A DNA stretch of 64,000 nucleotides, taken from positions 607,501-671,500 of the forward strand of contig JAJOZX010001861.1 of the NCBI GenBank assembly GCA_023014485.1, given 5' to 3'. A program made the position numbers and the translations under genes. This DNA is from Bathynomus jamesi. Lineage: Eukaryota; Arthropoda; Malacostraca; Isopoda; Cirolanidae. Shown in pieces: positions 1 through 11,067 of the stretch (its first letter is position 1; each line of letters begins with the position of its first letter). The notes under the pieces are model-generated. The model saw nothing but the letters and a program-made list of their open reading frames with translations. It was not told where the DNA came from and did no database searches.

Positions 1-1712
1 TGTTGAACACGTCTTGTTACCTCCGGGAAGCTCGGGACATTGCGGGTAGCAAACATTTGCGAAGCTGAGCATCTCGGGGGTAATTTATGTAAGAGTCTAA
101 AAGACCTGTTCCTTATGGTCATATTCGCTTTAGCACACAGGCTTCGAGATTGTTTTCTTATATCCGAGTCATCACTCAAGGAGCTGGTAATAGTTTGACC
201 CAAATACTTAAACTCTTGTACTTCCTCAATTACTTCACCATTCATTTTAAACCTTATATCAGCTGGCTGATTACAGCTTTTCGGATGAAATTCCATAACC
301 TTAGTTTTTGTAACATTAAAAAGAATATCATGTTTCTACGAATACACTTCGCAGACATTTAGTAGCCGATCCAGACCTTTAACAGAAGGACTTATTAACA
401 CCATATCATCGGCATAAACTAAGTTATTTATCCTTGCGTTATCTATACAACATCCCACAGTTGCCTCATTAAGTGAAGCAATTAATCCGTCGATATACAC
501 ATTAAACAGCATAGGGGAGAGCAAGGAACCTTGTCTCACCCCGCAAGAGGAGCCAAAACACTCGGATAGTACATTGCCCCACCTAACAGTGAAAGATTGG
601 TGGGAATACCAAAATTTCAATAAATTTAATATGGACATGGGAACCTTCCTGTTTTCTAGTTTTGCAAATAAAATATTGTGGTTCACCCTATCATATGCCT
701 TACTTATATCAAGGAAACAGCTATAAATGGTTGAATTACTGTCAATGTATTTAGATATTGTTTCTTTAAGTACATAGATACACAGGTCAGTTGAGTGGGA
801 CTTTTTAAAGCCAAACTGATTAGGAGATGTCCATAGGAAATCATTTAATCGGAGTAACAAGAGTTTTTCTAGTAGTTTCGAGAAGCAGGAAGCGACAGCA
901 ATAGGCCTGTAATTATTGCTGGACAGAATGTCTCCGTACTTATGTTTGACCAGGGGCAAGATATATACCCTCATGAACTCTGCAGGGATATAGCTATGAG
1001 CAAGCATGGCTGATAGGAGCAATGATATATGCAGACATACTACGTCATTTGCATATTTTAAGTGCTCATTCGATAAGTCATCTACCCCTGACGCAGAACC
1101 AGTCTTTAACTCTTTAATTAACCTCTTTACTTCAGAAAATGATATCAAAATATTTTCCCTTGTCCCTCCCACAATCGTTTCGCTGCAATCTATCTTAAGA
1201 TTATCCCTACTCACACTATTAAGAATGTTAGAGTAGTGATTTTTCCACAGCTTTGCAATTTCATCCTCCCCCGACACCCCATCGATTGTCGGAGGGAGAA
1301 CATTTTTGACACCCGTTTGATTCTTAACAAATTTCCAAAATTTGTTATTATCGTTATTTATGCGAGCTTCACAGGCTTTTGATGCTCGAATAGACTCTTC
1401 TTCCTGTTTACATCGCCTTATGGCCGCCTTATACTGACCCCGACTTCTACACATATTCAAGTATACTGGTCCTAATCTGGGTCTACCATGAAAGCACCAC
1501 AAATCATAGGCGTCTTTCGATTCCCTCTTCAGGGTGGCAATAAAATCATTCCATAGGAATAACCTTAGTATGATAGTTGTAAAATTTAATCAAGGGGCTT
1601 CCTGCTTCTCTTAACAGGGATATTATCTTACTATAATACCTATCTATGAGTTTACAGTGAGAATCATTTGAGCAAGGATTATTACAGCCAAGGTGCAAAA
1701 TTTCTAAATTAT
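1..1712 (-). pseudogene. LINE ORF2 fragment (CR1/jockey-superfamily reverse transcriptase)
   Basis: Reverse transcriptase of a non-LTR retrotransposon, cut by the left window edge. Between 1502 and 336 the minus strand reads the RT fingers and palm: NYRPIAVASCFSKLLEKLL, an FxxSHST block, FLDISKAYDRVNH with the first catalytic Asp, GVRQGSLLSPMLF, and LVYADDMVLI with the catalytic YADD. A stop at about 336 is followed by a frame that still reads RT thumb sequence (EFKYLGQTITSS) towards position 150 and beyond. Upstream of 1502 the same frame continues to about 1548, then shifts into a frame reading through to about 1712, where a (TA)n tract starts. No endonuclease domain is present, so it is 5'-truncated. 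The clade assignment is by eye and could be another jockey-group clade. Confidence 0.85.
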
Positions 1713-1720
1713 TATTCTAA

Positions 1721-1753
<33 letters not shown>

Positions 1754-2317
1754 CGGGTGTCCGAGAATTATCTGTACAATTTTTGGCTGTTATTAAAAGT
1801 CAACCATGAAGTGTAGAAATTCCAGTTTGTCCCATTTTACAGAGAATCTCATTAAGTTTTTTCTGATACCACGTTTTGACAAGTTTTTTAGAAATGTACG
1901 CGGGTGACAGACATTGATGATTTAAAAGCAAGAATCACAGCTGCTATTGAGCGAATTGATGTGGATATGCTGCAGCGTACATGGCAACATTTGGAGTATC
2001 GATTGGATGTTTTGCGAATCACTAATGGTGCACATATCGAATGTTTGTAACAACGTTACTTTAATAAAAGAAACTTTTGAAAATACAGATTCTAAATAAT
2101 CTTGTTTAAGAATTTTACGTGTGTTATCAAGAATTTTATTAAAAGATGAATCTGTACAGATAATGTTCGGACACTGGAATTTCTAAAACACTTGTCAAAA
2201 CTTGGTATCAGAAAAAAATGAGATTCTCTGTAAAATGGGACAACACTGGAATTTCTACACTTCATGGTTGACTTTTAATAACAGCCAAAAATTGTACAGA
2301 TAATTCTCGGACACCCT
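1754..2317 (+). mobile_element. mariner-like element, internal deletion derivative
   Basis: Long terminal inverted repeats of roughly 110-130 bp: the left end GGGTGTCCGAGAATTATC is matched in inverse by the right end, which finishes at 2316. Between them only the last part of a transposase gene survives, so most of the element is deleted. Both ends abut (TA)n tracts, as expected for a TA-targeting family. The left terminal bases are mutated (CACCGGGTG where the right end implies TACAGGGTG). Confidence 0.8.
1907..2050 (+). pseudogene. mariner transposase C-terminal remnant
   Basis: Forty-seven open codons ending in TAA. They match the well-known C-terminus of arthropod mariner-like transposases: a DLKARI helix, a DMLQRTW stretch, then LEYRLDV and TNGAHIE. 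The catalytic DDD region is absent. It lies just inside the right inverted repeat, where the 3' end of the gene should be, so it was left by an internal deletion and cannot act as a transposase. Confidence 0.8.
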
Positions 2318-2318
2318 G

Positions 2319-2320
<2 letters not shown>

Positions 2321-2402
<82 letters not shown>

Positions 2403-2437
2403 TATACATATATATATATATATATGTATATATGTAT

Positions 2438-2468
<31 letters not shown>

Positions 2469-2470
2469 CT
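2321..2470. repeat. (TA)n/(CA)n microsatellite
   Basis: Compound dinucleotide tract, mostly TA with short CA interruptions. It produces long Tyr-Ile open frames that are not genes. Confidence 0.95.
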
Positions 2471-3202
2471 CATGAACACAAGAAAATTCACTACCATGCA
2501 AGAGTGCAAGACACAAGGAGTGCCATGTTTTTCGAGGAATGCAAAGATAGTATAACGAAGCCATATGCATACTGTACCTATTCTGATGAAGTCACTCGAC
2601 ATAGGACAAATTCCACTCCCATTAAAGAACGCAAACATTACCCCCCCTTATTCAAAGGTGGTAACAGAGCAATACTTAAGAACCTAAGTTTTCCCACTTT
2701 CCTATAAATCCTCTTTCACCACTATTTTCTGTCATCATTGGCTGGCGGAGGAGGGAGAGAGCTGTGTCTGTTCTATACTTTACTATTTCTACTATTCCTG
2801 TGTGAAAGCTTTACGCGTCTATAAGTGTAAGCATGGTGTAAGTTTTCAGTGTTCGTTTCTTTCATTGCTATTTCTGACTTTCTACTTCCTTCTTGAGCTA
2901 GCCCAGAGTGGATTTTACGGTCTTTGTTAGCCTGTAGCTCTGTAACTCCGTAATTATTGCCCAGTTGCTCTCACCTTCCACATTATAAAGTGGTATGAAC
3001 GTGTAATTAGAGGCAAAAATTGCTTACTACGTACAAGAAAAGGATTTATTCAGTCTGAACGAACATGGCTTCAGGGCTGGAAGATCATACCTATCAGAGT
3101 TATTAGAACAGAGACACTGTCATAGTCGTTGGTACAGTTATTATGAAATTGCGTAAATAAACCATATATTGTGAAACCTTAAACCGAAAACATTAATTTT
3201 AC

Positions 3203-3235
<33 letters not shown>

Positions 3236-3596
3236 GTTTTTAATAGACTTGCTCTTATAGCTTTCTTTTAGTTCTGTGGATGAAGGTTGCAAGTTTGGTA
3301 AACATGTTGAACTCGCTTGCCGTCATTAAGCAGCGTTCCTTAATTAAAAGTTTGTCCGACTGACGAGTTTTTTGGCTTCTCATGAAAGCACTTCTGAAGC
3401 GAAGTTCTTCCGAGTTCTCTTACGAGACAAAATTGATGTTTAAACAGAAGTCGGAGTTTGAATAAAGAATGAGTTTTAATTTTCATTTGAAATGGCGACA
3501 CAAAAAGAGGAAAATTCAATTTGGGAATTTTGTTTCCTTTTCATGAAGAAAAAGAAACCCATATTCGTTGAGTGGGTTTCACGCGCGTGTGTCCCA

Positions 3597-3600
<4 letters not shown>
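2471..3600. other. no recognisable gene; contains a (TAA)n tract
   Basis: AT-rich sequence in which I recognise no protein, RNA or element ends. A (TAA)n run of about ten units lies at 3205-3232. The short open frames show no family motif. Confidence 0.6.
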
Positions 3601-3640
<40 letters not shown>

Positions 3641-3857
3641 GGTGAACCAAAAGTGGGTGGACAGTAGGTTGAATACGGTTTGTGTTATATTATATTATAA
3701 CTATGGTGTTCATTATAACTATGGTGTTTGTGTTATATTATATTAAATATTATAACTAAATTTATTTAAATTTTATTTTGTATTATAGTATACAAAAAAA
3801 TTAAATATGTATTCTCAAAATAAACGTTATCATTTACTGTCCACCTACATTTGGTTC

Positions 3858-3861
<4 letters not shown>
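3641..3861. mobile_element. MITE with GGTGAACCAAA inverted ends
   Basis: A 221 bp AT-rich unit bounded by 26-27 bp terminal inverted repeats. The left end begins GGTGAACCAAA and includes GTGGACAGTA; the right end is its inverse with a few mismatches. Both flanks are (TA)n, consistent with a TA target duplication and a Tc1/mariner-type MITE. It has no coding capacity. Confidence 0.8.
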
Positions 3862-3890
<29 letters not shown>

Positions 3891-3892
<2 letters not shown>

Positions 3893-4394
3893 CTGCAAAG
3901 AACACGCAGTATAATTAACGTAAAGAACGACGCTTGTATAGAAGACATTCCGCGCAAGATGAGGAGGGAGAACGAACAAATGAAAAAATGAGGTAACCAT
4001 CCGGGAATTAATGTGTCGCTGTTGGTGATTCCATTATTATAAGAATAAAGCATAAAATTACGAAAACCACAATAATCCTCTGGAGAGCGACTGATAAATT
4101 TTTGGCATGAAGGCAATGTTGGTCGTTTTATCGCCTGATTTTCGACATGCGTTGCTTTTTATCATTTGTTTTGATTGGACACAAATTTCGAAAAGGTTAA
4201 AATTACCGAATTCAACATAATTTTTGTTAGGTTCAAATGGTTCATATTTCCCTCTTAATGAACACTTTATATATAGGATATATACAGTATATATATATAT
4301 ATACTTGTTCGTTCTCCCTCCTCATCTTGTGCGGAACGTTCTTCTACACAAGCGTCGTTCTTTACATTAATTATACTGTGTGTGGTTTGCAGTT
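3891..4394. mobile_element. inverted-repeat element with about 86 bp arms
   Basis: Positions 3891-3976 reappear inverted at about 4309-4394 at roughly 85-90% identity by eye, including a GAGGGAGAACGAAC block. The 330 bp between them are unique, and TA/CA microsatellites flank both sides. The form suggests a MITE or foldback element of unknown family. No ORF or target duplication is clear. Confidence 0.6.
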
Positions 4395-4403
4395 AAAATG
4401 TAT

Positions 4404-4409
<6 letters not shown>

Positions 4410-4469
<60 letters not shown>
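4410..4469. repeat. (CA)n then (TA)n microsatellite
   Basis: Pure dinucleotide tracts directly abutting the left end of the hAT element. Confidence 0.95.
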
Positions 4470-4473
<4 letters not shown>

Positions 4474-5262
4474 TTGGGCACTAAAGCGTTAATCCGATAA
4501 CAGTTAATTAACGAAGTTAACTTTTTTTAACGGACTATTAACGGAAGTTAATTTCCATTTATCGTTATCGGACCAGTTAACTTCCGATAACTCGATATTT
4601 AGTCTGTTAAAGTCCGTTAACACGTTAACTGCGAGGAGTCATTCACGGAAGATCACCGCTCCGCGAATGAATTCAAACCTCCATAACTTCAGTCTGCCAA
4701 TTCCGTCCTCTGCCGCAGTGGAACGGCTCTTCTCTCTCGGCAAGGACATCCTGAGGCCCAAGAGGTCAAGACTGGCAGTTGGGCCTAACTTTGAGAAGTT
4801 GGTCTTTCTGAAGGGCAACCAGCACATTGTGTCATAGTCTTTAATAAATGTGCCTAAAATTTAATTTTACCTTTCAGTTCCCGCCATAATAATTCTCTGG
4901 TAAATTAAAATTTAGTTAATGGTTAGTGGTTACAAGGGTTTCAAAACATGTAATCAGTACATTTTTTATTAAAAATAAAAAAAAAGTTATTAAGCAAAAA
5001 AGTTGCAAAACTTGAGAAAAATACAGTTAAATACCTATTTATTGTTGGATTTTGCATAAATAAACATTTTCTATGGGTTTTAAAGCTTTTTTCCTTGATT
5101 TTTTTAAATGTTAGTAAAGAAATAGTTATCGTTAACGGATTATCGTTAACTTCCGTTAACTTTGTAGTAAAATTATCGGATTATCGTTATCGGAGTTAAA
5201 AATTGGGGTTAAAGGATTATCGGTATCGAAGTTAACTTTTTGGTTAACGGTGCCCACCACTG
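4470..5262 (+). mobile_element. short hAT element, copy 1
   Basis: A 793 bp element with ends AGTGTTGGGCAC and, inverted, AGTGGTGGGCACC, typical of hAT (CAGTG-type) termini. Both subterminal regions are packed with GTTAAC and TTAACGGA-like motifs in both orientations, which are plausible transposase binding sites. The inside keeps only the end of a transposase gene. An inverted second copy lies at 44,054-44,829. The 8 bp target duplication cannot be resolved because the target is (TA)n. Confidence 0.85.
4667..4837 (+). CDS. hAT C-terminal dimerisation domain, 56-codon ORF
   Basis: Encodes the hAT family C-terminal dimerisation region: LPIPSSAAVERLFSLG, then ILRPKRSRL and FEKLVFLKGNQ, ending in TAG. 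The ATG chosen at 4667 gives 56 codons; the original gene must have been several hundred codons longer, and the BED finger and DDE core are absent. The second copy of this element (44,463-44,633, minus) keeps the same frame open, with a synonymous change and one Leu/Arg replacement. It may be a passive remnant, or a short protein able to pair with intact hAT transposases; only the domain identity is visible. Confidence 0.7.
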   Translation: MNSNLHNFSLPIPSSAAVERLFSLGKDILRPKRSRLAVGPNFEKLVFLKGNQHIVS

Positions 5263-5263
5263 G

Positions 5264-5313
<50 letters not shown>
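5264..5313. repeat. (TA)n microsatellite
   Basis: Pure TA tract abutting the right end of the hAT element. Confidence 0.95.
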
Positions 5314-5315
<2 letters not shown>

Positions 5316-5352
5316 GGGATGAATTTCACAATTAAACACGTGAAATGAATGA

Positions 5353-5484
5353 ATGATGCAAACCCACAAGGAAAAAGAAAATGATACCAAGGCTTTTCGT
5401 GTATTCAGAAGTACAACTCGTCAGGGTGTACTTCTGAATACACGAAAGGCCTTGGAATCATTTTTCTTTCTCTTTGTGGGTTTT

Positions 5485-5490
<6 letters not shown>
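5353..5490. repeat. near-perfect hairpin with about 60 bp arms
   Basis: The left arm (CCCACAAGG... to ...CAGAAGTAC) is mirrored by the right arm (GTACTTCTG... to ...TTGTGGG) around a loop of roughly a dozen bases near 5416-5427. The arms differ at only a few positions. A transcript would fold into a long stem. The right arm runs straight into a (TA)n tract at 5491-5539. No coding content is recognised. Confidence 0.8.
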
Positions 5491-5539
<49 letters not shown>

Positions 5540-5540
<1 letters not shown>

Positions 5541-6240
5541 TGTGTGTATATATATAGTATGTAGGGTGTCCCAGAAGTCCTGCCCAAAATTTACATCGTG
5601 ATCAGTCTTCCCTTGTGAACAGACGTGTTTTATCGAGTGTCGAGTGTTATCAATTGAATAAGTGGTTTTCGTTGAAGTGTTTTAAAAAAAAAGTGTTCCG
5701 TGCATTCTTAACTAAATTACTTCGTGCTACTAATCATTCATTAACGAATATATTTCATTTATTGACGTTATTCAGTACTATATTATTTGATCAAACCAAG
5801 GCTACTGAACGTGGCTTGCCTTGTTTGGTTTTCAAATCAATCAGAAAACGTGCAGTCATAAGGTTGAAATTCCCTTGGTTTGCCTTTGTTTTTTTTCAAA
5901 TCTATCAGAATCGTGGTTTCTTAAGGTTCATTTTTTCCTTCACACACTACCTGACCTCCAAAAGGGTCACCTACCGTGGGAAAAAAAGGATTAAGTCAGT
6001 AAACAGCGACCAGATAAGTTTCATTTAATACTTTTTCTTTAACATTTCTTTCGTCGGTAGCTTAATTATATATTCATTTAGCATAAAATTGTGTTACAAG
6101 AACCTGTTTCTGCGTTTCAAGAACAATTTTGCCGGTTTTCGCAGGTGACGGCACAATAAGCAAGCGGTAGACCTACGTTGTAATTTATTAATTTCCAAAC
6201 GCTCGTTTTTTGTTTTTTTGTTGTTCAACTAATTAAAAGC
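5540..6240 (+). other. possible CR1 5' leader; no gene recognised
   Basis: This lies between a (TA)n tract and CR1 ORF1. It could be the 5' untranslated region of the CR1 element, but the second CR1 copy in the window is 5'-truncated, so the start cannot be placed by comparison. GGGTGTCCCAGAAGT at about 5567 looks like one mariner-type end without a partner. An internal near-repeat (TTCAAATCAATCAGAA / TTCAAATCTATCAGAA) occurs around 5830-5910. Confidence 0.4.
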
Positions 6241-7167
6241 ATGGCACCCCCGTCAAGTACTTGCAGTCGCTGTGAAGGGAAATTTGCTGATTACGCGTTT
6301 ACAATGGCTAATAATAATGATCAGTTAGTTTGCAGGTGGTGCTCAAGCATGGAAGTGCTGAGGAACGAGTTAGAACGTGAGAGGGAGGCCAGGGTAAGAC
6401 TTGAAGAAAGCGTGATGCTCCTGACGGCAAAATTAGAATCCCTTGAGACTCCAGTTACGACCCCTCCTGCTTCAGTTTCTACTAATAATATAAATAGCCC
6501 TCTCTCTTCCACTAGTTTCCAACCCTTCGTTCGAGTGCGAACTGGAGCCCCATTGAGAAAAGCAAAGACCTGTCTACCAGTAATAACAAGCAATAAGTTT
6601 TCTGTTTTAGGTTTCGAAGATGCTGATGAACCGGAAATACGACTCGTTGGCGATTCCATTGTTCGAGGGCAGCTCGAGGAATTCTGTTGGAGAAACCCTC
6701 GTCGTAGGCGCCGTTACTGCTACCCTGGTGCAAGGGTGGAGGATATAACTAATAGTGTTGACCATTTTACAGATGGTACCACCGAGGACACAACGTATGT
6801 TATTCATGTCGGTACTAATAACGTTTCAAATTCTAGATCGGAAGAACTGCTGGCTAGGTACAGGGACTTATTAGAGCGATTAAAGGAGAAAACTAATAAG
6901 ATTGTTTTAACAGGTATACTTCCTCGAATTATCCAACGAAGCGATTTCTAGAGCAAGGCGACCTATATTAACAATAACCTAAAGTCTCTTTGCCAACAGG
7001 AAGGAGTGCATTTTGCAAATTTTTGGAACAGTTTCTACGGCAGGAGGGACTTGTTCCTCGAAGATGGACTTCATCTTAATGAAGTTGGAGCTGCGCGTTT
7101 AGGAAGACTATTTCATAATACTGTCTCTTCTTTTCAGGCTGCCGTAACTCGAACGGTCCCAGCGTAA
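6241..7167 (+). pseudogene. CR1 ORF1 protein with SGNH-hydrolase domain, one nonsense codon
   Basis: In CR1 elements ORF1 gives an RNA-binding, esterase-like protein of the ribonucleoprotein particle. Here the N-terminus has a Cys-rich finger (CSRCEGKF ... CRWC), then a charged coiled coil (about residues 40-65: LRNELEREREARVRLEE), then a Ser/Thr linker. The SGNH hydrolase follows: block I GDSIVRG near residue 138, block III VGTNNV near 191, and the block V Asp/His region DGLHLNEVG. A TAG at 6949-6951 interrupts the frame after TGILPRI; the same frame then runs on for 71 codons to TAA at 7165, carrying block V. A single nonsense change therefore removes the catalytic His. The ATG at 6241 fits the family start. 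Confidence 0.85.
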
Positions 7168-7169
7168 AT

Positions 7170-10005
7170 TCCACAAATTTCCCCCGCGCTCGCGAAGGTG
7201 TCGCAATTACAAACAATTTGAAGGTTCTATCCTTAAATGCTCGTAGCCTACGAAATAAAATAAACGAATTTTTTTCCTTAATTGCATGTAAAGACTATGA
7301 TTTAATTGCGATAAATGAATCGTGGCTTAGCACTGAAACACGTGACTTTGTAGGGGAATATCAAATTAAAGGTTATAGACTTTTTGTTAAAAACAGAATA
7401 GGTAGGCGAGGAGGCGGTGTTATGTTGTATATCAAAGATAATATTGCGAACGTTGTAGAAGTAAAGCACTCAATTCCAGAACCGATAGATTCGACTATAG
7501 CAGAACTTAAATTGAACGATTTCAAACTTCTTGTTGCGGTTATATATAGGCCCCCAAATCAAACAGCTGATACGGACGAAGCGTTATATCGTGAACTAAA
7601 GAGAATAATCGGTAGTGAGCAGGCTTTAGTTATGGGTGACTTTAATTGCGCCAACGTGAATTACGATACAATGCAGGGAGACGCGGAAGGTAATCGTTTA
7701 GTTAATTTTCTCGAGGATAGCTTTCTTATTCAAAAGTTTGGGGAACCTACGAGGTTGGACAGTATTTTAGATTTAGTAATAACTACGGATGATAGGCTAA
7801 TTACTGATCTTCAAGTAATAGAACCGTTGAGCAATAGCGATCACAATATGGTAGAGTTTGTCCTCTCAGTAAGTCACTCGAAACCAACTAACTCGACTAG
7901 AATTCCTAACTTCCAGCACACAGACTTTAGTAAATTTCGAAATAAATTTTCACACGTCAATTGGGAAAACGTAATGGGGAACTCCAACGCAAAACTAATG
8001 TGGGAATCGTTCGTAACGGTATTTAGGACTATAAATGAGGAATGTGTACCGTACAAAATTAAGCGTGCGAAAGTAAACAACAAGCCCTTGTGGTTTACTT
8101 CTGGAGTACGAGACATTATAAAGAGTAGAGATAGGGCTTATAGGCAACATAAGTGCGATAAAGACAATTTGTTGTAACGAAACAACTACATATCTCTGAG
8201 GCGTGAAGCGAAAAGTGTAATAAAAAAGTCCAAGCGCGAATTTGAAATCTCCATAGCTCGTGACGGTAAAGAAAACCCCAAGCGATTCTTTCAATACGTC
8301 AATAATAGAAATCCAGTAAAAAGTGTCTTAGGTCCATTGAAAAATGTAAATGGAGATCTAGTCTCTGAAAACAAGGAAATGGCTACCTTGCTAAACGAAT
8401 TTCTTACGTCAGTTTTTACTATAGAAGATGTAACGAATATCCCTACGGTCATAGACATAATACCTTTTGATAATGGTAATATTTTGGATAATATTGTCGT
8501 TAGTGAAGGGGAAGTAATGCGCTATATTGATAAAATGAAAACGCGTAAATCACCGGGTCCGGATTCCATATATCCCAGACAACTAAAAGAATTAAAAGAT
8601 AGTATTGTTGTGCCGCTAACAAAGATTTTTAATGCGTCTATTTCTGAGGGGTGCGTACCAGATAATTTCAAGTTAGCAAACGTAACACCTATCTTTAAGA
8701 AAGGCGATAAAGGTGCGGCGGGAAATTATAGGGCAAACAGTTTAACGTCTGTTGTAGGTAAGCTACTGGAATCAATAATTAGGGATCGTATAGTCGAACA
8801 CTTAGAAGTGCATAATCTGGTTAGAAATACGCAGCACGGTTTTAGGCGAAACAAATCTTGCTTAACTAATCTTTTAGAATTTTTCCAAAGCGTGGTTGAC
8901 GTTTACGATAGACATCGGGCGGTTGATGTAGTGTATTTAGATTTTCAAAAAGCGTTTGACACCGTGCCGCACAAAAGACTCATTGAAAAAACTAAGGCTC
9001 ATGGAATCAGGGGTGTAGTAATAAATTGGCTAGAAGAGTGGTTGCGAGGCAGGAAACAGAGGGTGGTCGTTGATGGAGCGGAGTCGTGTTGGGCTAATGT
9101 AGCGAGTGGCGTTCCTCAGGGTTCTGTATTGGGCCCCTTGCTTTTTCTTATATATATTAACGATTTAGATGTCGGCCTAGTCAGTACAGTTTCAAAGTTT
9201 GCGGATGACACGAAGCTGGGTGGTAGGGCGATTAATGACGAAGATAGAGGTAAAATTCAGGAAGATCTGAATAAAATCGTTGATTGGTCAGTCACTTGGC
9301 AAATGAGATTTAACGTGGATAAGTGCAAAATTTTGCATATAGGTTCGCGTAACGGTAATTTTGCGTATAGTATGTCGGAAAGATTTAACAAGCGTAGAGC
9401 AGGAAAAAGATTTAGGAGTTATAGTCACTGGTGATTTAAAAGTAGCGAAACAAAGTACAGCAGCGGTCAATAAGGCGAACAAAGTGTTAGGTTTTATAGC
9501 TCGAAATTTTGAGTACAAATCGCGCGATATTATAGTTCCTCTTTATAAATCATTAGTTAGACCCCATTTGGAGTACGCGGTCCAATTTTGGAATCCGCAT
9601 ATGCGCAAAGATATAGACAAAATCGAAAGAGTTCAAAGACGTGCAACTAAGATGATTCCGTCTCTTAGGTCAAAGTCGTACGAGGATAGGCTTAAGGAGT
9701 TAAAATTGACTACTCTCGAGACTAGGAGGTTAAGGGGTGATCTAATCCAGGTTTTCAAAATTATGAATAGGTTTGATAACGTAGATCGAGATAGCTTTTT
9801 CGAAATATCTCAATATAATAGGACTAGAAATAACGGGTGTAAGTTCACAAGTAGAAGGTTCGAGACAGCAGTTGCAAAAAACTTTTTTACGCATAGAATA
9901 GTAAATACCTGGAATAGTTTGCCGGTAGAAGTAATTAGTAGCACGTCTATAAACATGTTTAGAAATCGATTAGACGCGCATGTTGATAGAAAGGGTATAG
10001 TTTAA
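7170..10005 (+). pseudogene. CR1 ORF2: endonuclease + reverse transcriptase, two lesions
   Basis: Nicks target DNA and copies the element RNA. Endonuclease landmarks: LNARSLRNK, NESWL, GGGVMLYI, VIYRPPNQ, MGDFNC and SNSDHNM. RT landmarks: KSPGPDSI, TPIFKKGDKG, QHGFRRNKSC, VYLDFQKAFDTVPH, GVPQGSVLGPLLF and KFADDTKLGG (FADD). The C-terminal VRPHLEYAVQFWNP and RVQRRATKM blocks typical of CR1 follow. The frame is open from ORF1's end and has no obvious ATG before about 7218. Lesions: TAA at 8178-8180, where copy 2 reads TTA, and a 2 bp loss near 9375, after which the other frame carries on to TAA at 10,003. Confidence 0.9.
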
Positions 10006-10765
10006 GGTAGTAAAATTAAGGCTTTGTGGGGATAGATCCCACAGCTCAACACAAGTGTTGTGGGATATAGGGAGGCAGCGTCTTGGGATAGGGGATACTC
10101 TCTGTCCTTACACACCCCATTTAAAGAGATTCCTCTGCCAAGCGGTGTCCCCCATAGTACTGTGAGGTATTGAAAAACTTATGATCTTCACTTGCCCCAG
10201 AAACACCTTTAAATGGGAGATCCATAATGGGTGCACACACATTTCTACATTACTGTACAGTCTTTACAGCCACACCTACACCTTTCCTCGTAAGTGTATA
10301 TATTGTAATGTATATGGTTGTAAATTTTGACTTGGTCCGCAATCAATATGGACCGTGACTTGATGGATACCGTAATGAAATTGACTGGATTCTTTGAATC
10401 TGATATATTTGCATGTCCGTTATAAATAGATATAGAGTGTAACATTTGTGGATAGTAGTCTATTATGACTTGATCCTCTGGATTTAGAGATTCTATCTTT
10501 AGTTTTAAATCGATAATTAATTAGTTTTAAATTGATAATTATTTACTTTCGTAAAAATTGGTCGTTGCCAATTTACCGGCAGTTTTTAAATAAATTTCTT
10601 ATGTTCTTGTGGTTCGGAACCCACGTAAAATTGTAGGTCCCCTCCGCCACCACGGAGGACATACACAATACACGATTACGAACACAGTTAGGTAGACCAG
10701 CCATGAGTGGATCCTAGGGTCTTTGTTGGTCTGAAACATTATAACATTATTATAACATTATATTA
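10006..10765 (+). other. CR1 3' untranslated region and repeat tail
   Basis: Noncoding 3' end shared with the inverted copy at 46,236-47,008. It ends in short direct repeats related to ACATTATA/ATTATAAC at about 10,737-10,765, which are likely the sequence primed during reverse transcription. Confidence 0.8.
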
Positions 10766-11067
10766 GCCTTTTTGGCAGAACTTCTAGGGGACCCTGTATC
10801 TATGTATACTACCGAAATGTTGAGCCCTTTTTTTTGCTCTAAAGATTCATTAACTTAAAGAGCAATGAATGAAATTAATTAAATCAAAGAATAAATATTT
10901 TTATTCATGTCAAATGTATGATATTTTACTGCGTTCATTTTCATCAATGAAAAATGGAAGAAATTTTAGCCGAAAGTTTTGTATTTTTAGTTTTACTGAA
11001 AATTAATTAACTGAAAGTAACGAGTTGTTATTTCAACTAAAAAAACCCACTTTTTCATCCATCCACC
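10766..11067. other. unrecognised AT-rich spacer
   Basis: Between the CR1 tail and the outer edge of the giant inverted repeat. I see no ORF, element end or structured repeat. Confidence 0.5.

Larger units (their letters stand above)
6241..10765 (+). mobile_element. CR1-type LINE, near full length, copy 1
   Basis: A non-LTR retrotransposon with ORF1 (Zn-finger/coiled-coil/SGNH esterase), ORF2 (endonuclease plus reverse transcriptase) and a roughly 750 bp 3' region ending in short ATTATAAC repeats. Such microsatellite 3' ends instead of poly(A) are typical of CR1. The 3' region matches the copy at 46,236-49,573. Each ORF carries an inactivating lesion, so it is probably dead. The true 5' end may lie upstream, towards 5540. 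Confidence 0.9.

Noticed and set aside
2255..2638. Long open frames rich in Tyr-Ile, Thr-His or Ser-Leu over microsatellites (also at 4237-4500, 12,242-12,460, 28,433-28,921, 29,627-29,863, 32,526-32,802, 52,585-52,994)
   Set aside because: They are translations of (TA)n, (CA)n and (CT)n tracts, which lack stops by composition. No family motif and no conservation between palindrome arms.
5566..5590. GGGTGTCCCAGAAGTCC as a mariner end
   Set aside because: No inverted partner found nearby; the CR1 insertion may have split such an element, but one end alone is not enough.
5615..6028. 137-codon open frame upstream of CR1 ORF1
   Set aside because: No recognisable motif, Phe/Lys-rich as expected for AT-rich DNA, and it contains an internal near-repeat. 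More likely CR1 leader.
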